From the NCBI GenBank assembly GCA_017427645.1, contig JAFRSI010000050.1, positions 1 to 32,531 of the forward strand: DNA of 32,531 bases, written 5' to 3'. A program made the translations under genes and the position numbers. Positions 32,321-32,531 of this stretch are shown here, piece by piece. The stretch's first letter is position 1. Each line of letters opens with the position of its first letter. This DNA is from Oscillospiraceae bacterium (GTDB lineage: Bacteria > Bacillota > Clostridia > Oscillospirales > Oscillospiraceae). Under the pieces are notes generated by a model. It was given only the letters and a program-made list of their open reading frames with translations. It made no database searches and had not been told where the DNA came from.

Positions 32321-32350
32321 CGGGGCTCCCTCCGCAAGGAAGGTCCCCGG
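32321..32350. repeat. GNRA-loop hairpin repeat, right copy
   Basis: CGGGG / CCCCG outer stem, with inner CC/GG and TCC/GGA pairs closing a GCAA loop, followed by a TTTTTT run on the plus strand. It is the second copy of 39-70, in direct orientation. Confidence 0.6.
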
Positions 32351-32417
32351 TTTTTTGTTTGAACTGGTATTTGGCGGATCATCTGCCTCAAAAAGTATGC
32401 TGCAAGCTACGAATAGC

Positions 32418-32531
32418 CCTGTCATTGCGAGGAGCGAAGCGACGTGGCAATCCGTATTCTCCAGTTGAAAAAGCTGCGGAAAACGGATTCCCACGTCACC
32501 AGTGTGCGCACTGGTTCCTCGGAATGACAGG
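32418..32531. repeat. Palindromic dispersed element, complete 114-bp copy
   Basis: Starts CCTGTCATTGCGAGGA and ends TCCTCGGAATGACAGG, its near reverse complement; the window stops at its last base. The two arms (GAGCGAAGCGACGTGG and GATTCCCACGTCACCA) are joined by a short middle. It is the intact form of the element at 139-361 and is inverted relative to it. Confidence 0.75.

Overview
The window reads as ordinary chromosome from a spore-forming, GC-rich member of the Clostridia, most likely Oscillospiraceae (the Oscillibacter / Flavonifractor / Lawsonibacter neighbourhood). This is an inference from gene content and order: rplS-rbgA-rnhB-yraN, tig-clpP-clpX-lon-engB, a type III glutamine synthetase, the GGGtGRT / NifU-like pair, DUF951, SpoIIM and a SpoIVFA/SpoIVFB-like pair. 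It also fits the strong GGAGG ribosome binding sites and the sigma-A promoters, most with 17-bp spacers. No 16S gene is present to confirm it.

Layout. 1-446 is a non-coding repeat zone: a GCAA-loop hairpin followed by a 223-bp palindromic element with a second palindromic element nested inside it. 447-1175 is an AT-richer orphan gene. 1364-3229 (minus) is rarA-DUF951-33 aa membrane peptide-Dabb. It is divergent from nth (3321-3953) through two overlapping promoters. 4043-5195 (plus) is a tight four-gene operon of unknown small proteins, preceded by a sporulation-like -10 box. 5256-6964 (minus) is the GGGtGRT protein / iron-sulfur scaffold pair. trpS (minus) and gltX-spoIIM-glnA(III) (plus) diverge at about 8.1 kb. 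12436-12870 holds terminators, a T-arm-like repeat and tRNA-Arg(ACG). Next come a DivIVA-like protein, a class B sortase, a threonine-aldolase-type enzyme, a 102-aa unknown and pckA.

17550-23868 (minus) is the proteostasis block engB, lon, clpX, clpP, tig. 23979-27506 (minus) is metallophosphoesterase, M19 dipeptidase, yraN, rnhB, rbgA; rplS follows with its own promoter. 28255-30742 (minus) is a radical-SAM/B12-type protein with its DUF2344 partner, and 30784-32239 (minus) is the M50 / M23 pair that resembles SpoIVFB / SpoIVFA. The window ends, to the base, at the end of a second copy of the left-hand palindromic element.

Functionally this is core housekeeping: translation and ribosome assembly (trpS, gltX, rplS, rbgA, engB), protein quality control (tig, clpP, clpX, lon), DNA repair (rarA, nth, rnhB), nitrogen and carbon metabolism (glnA, pckA), and sporulation. 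There is no integrase, transposase, phage gene, CRISPR array or recognisable defence system. The least understood parts are the GGGtGRT pair, the four-gene small-protein operon, the radical-SAM / DUF2344 pair, the tRNA-linked repeat and the composite repeats that bound the window.
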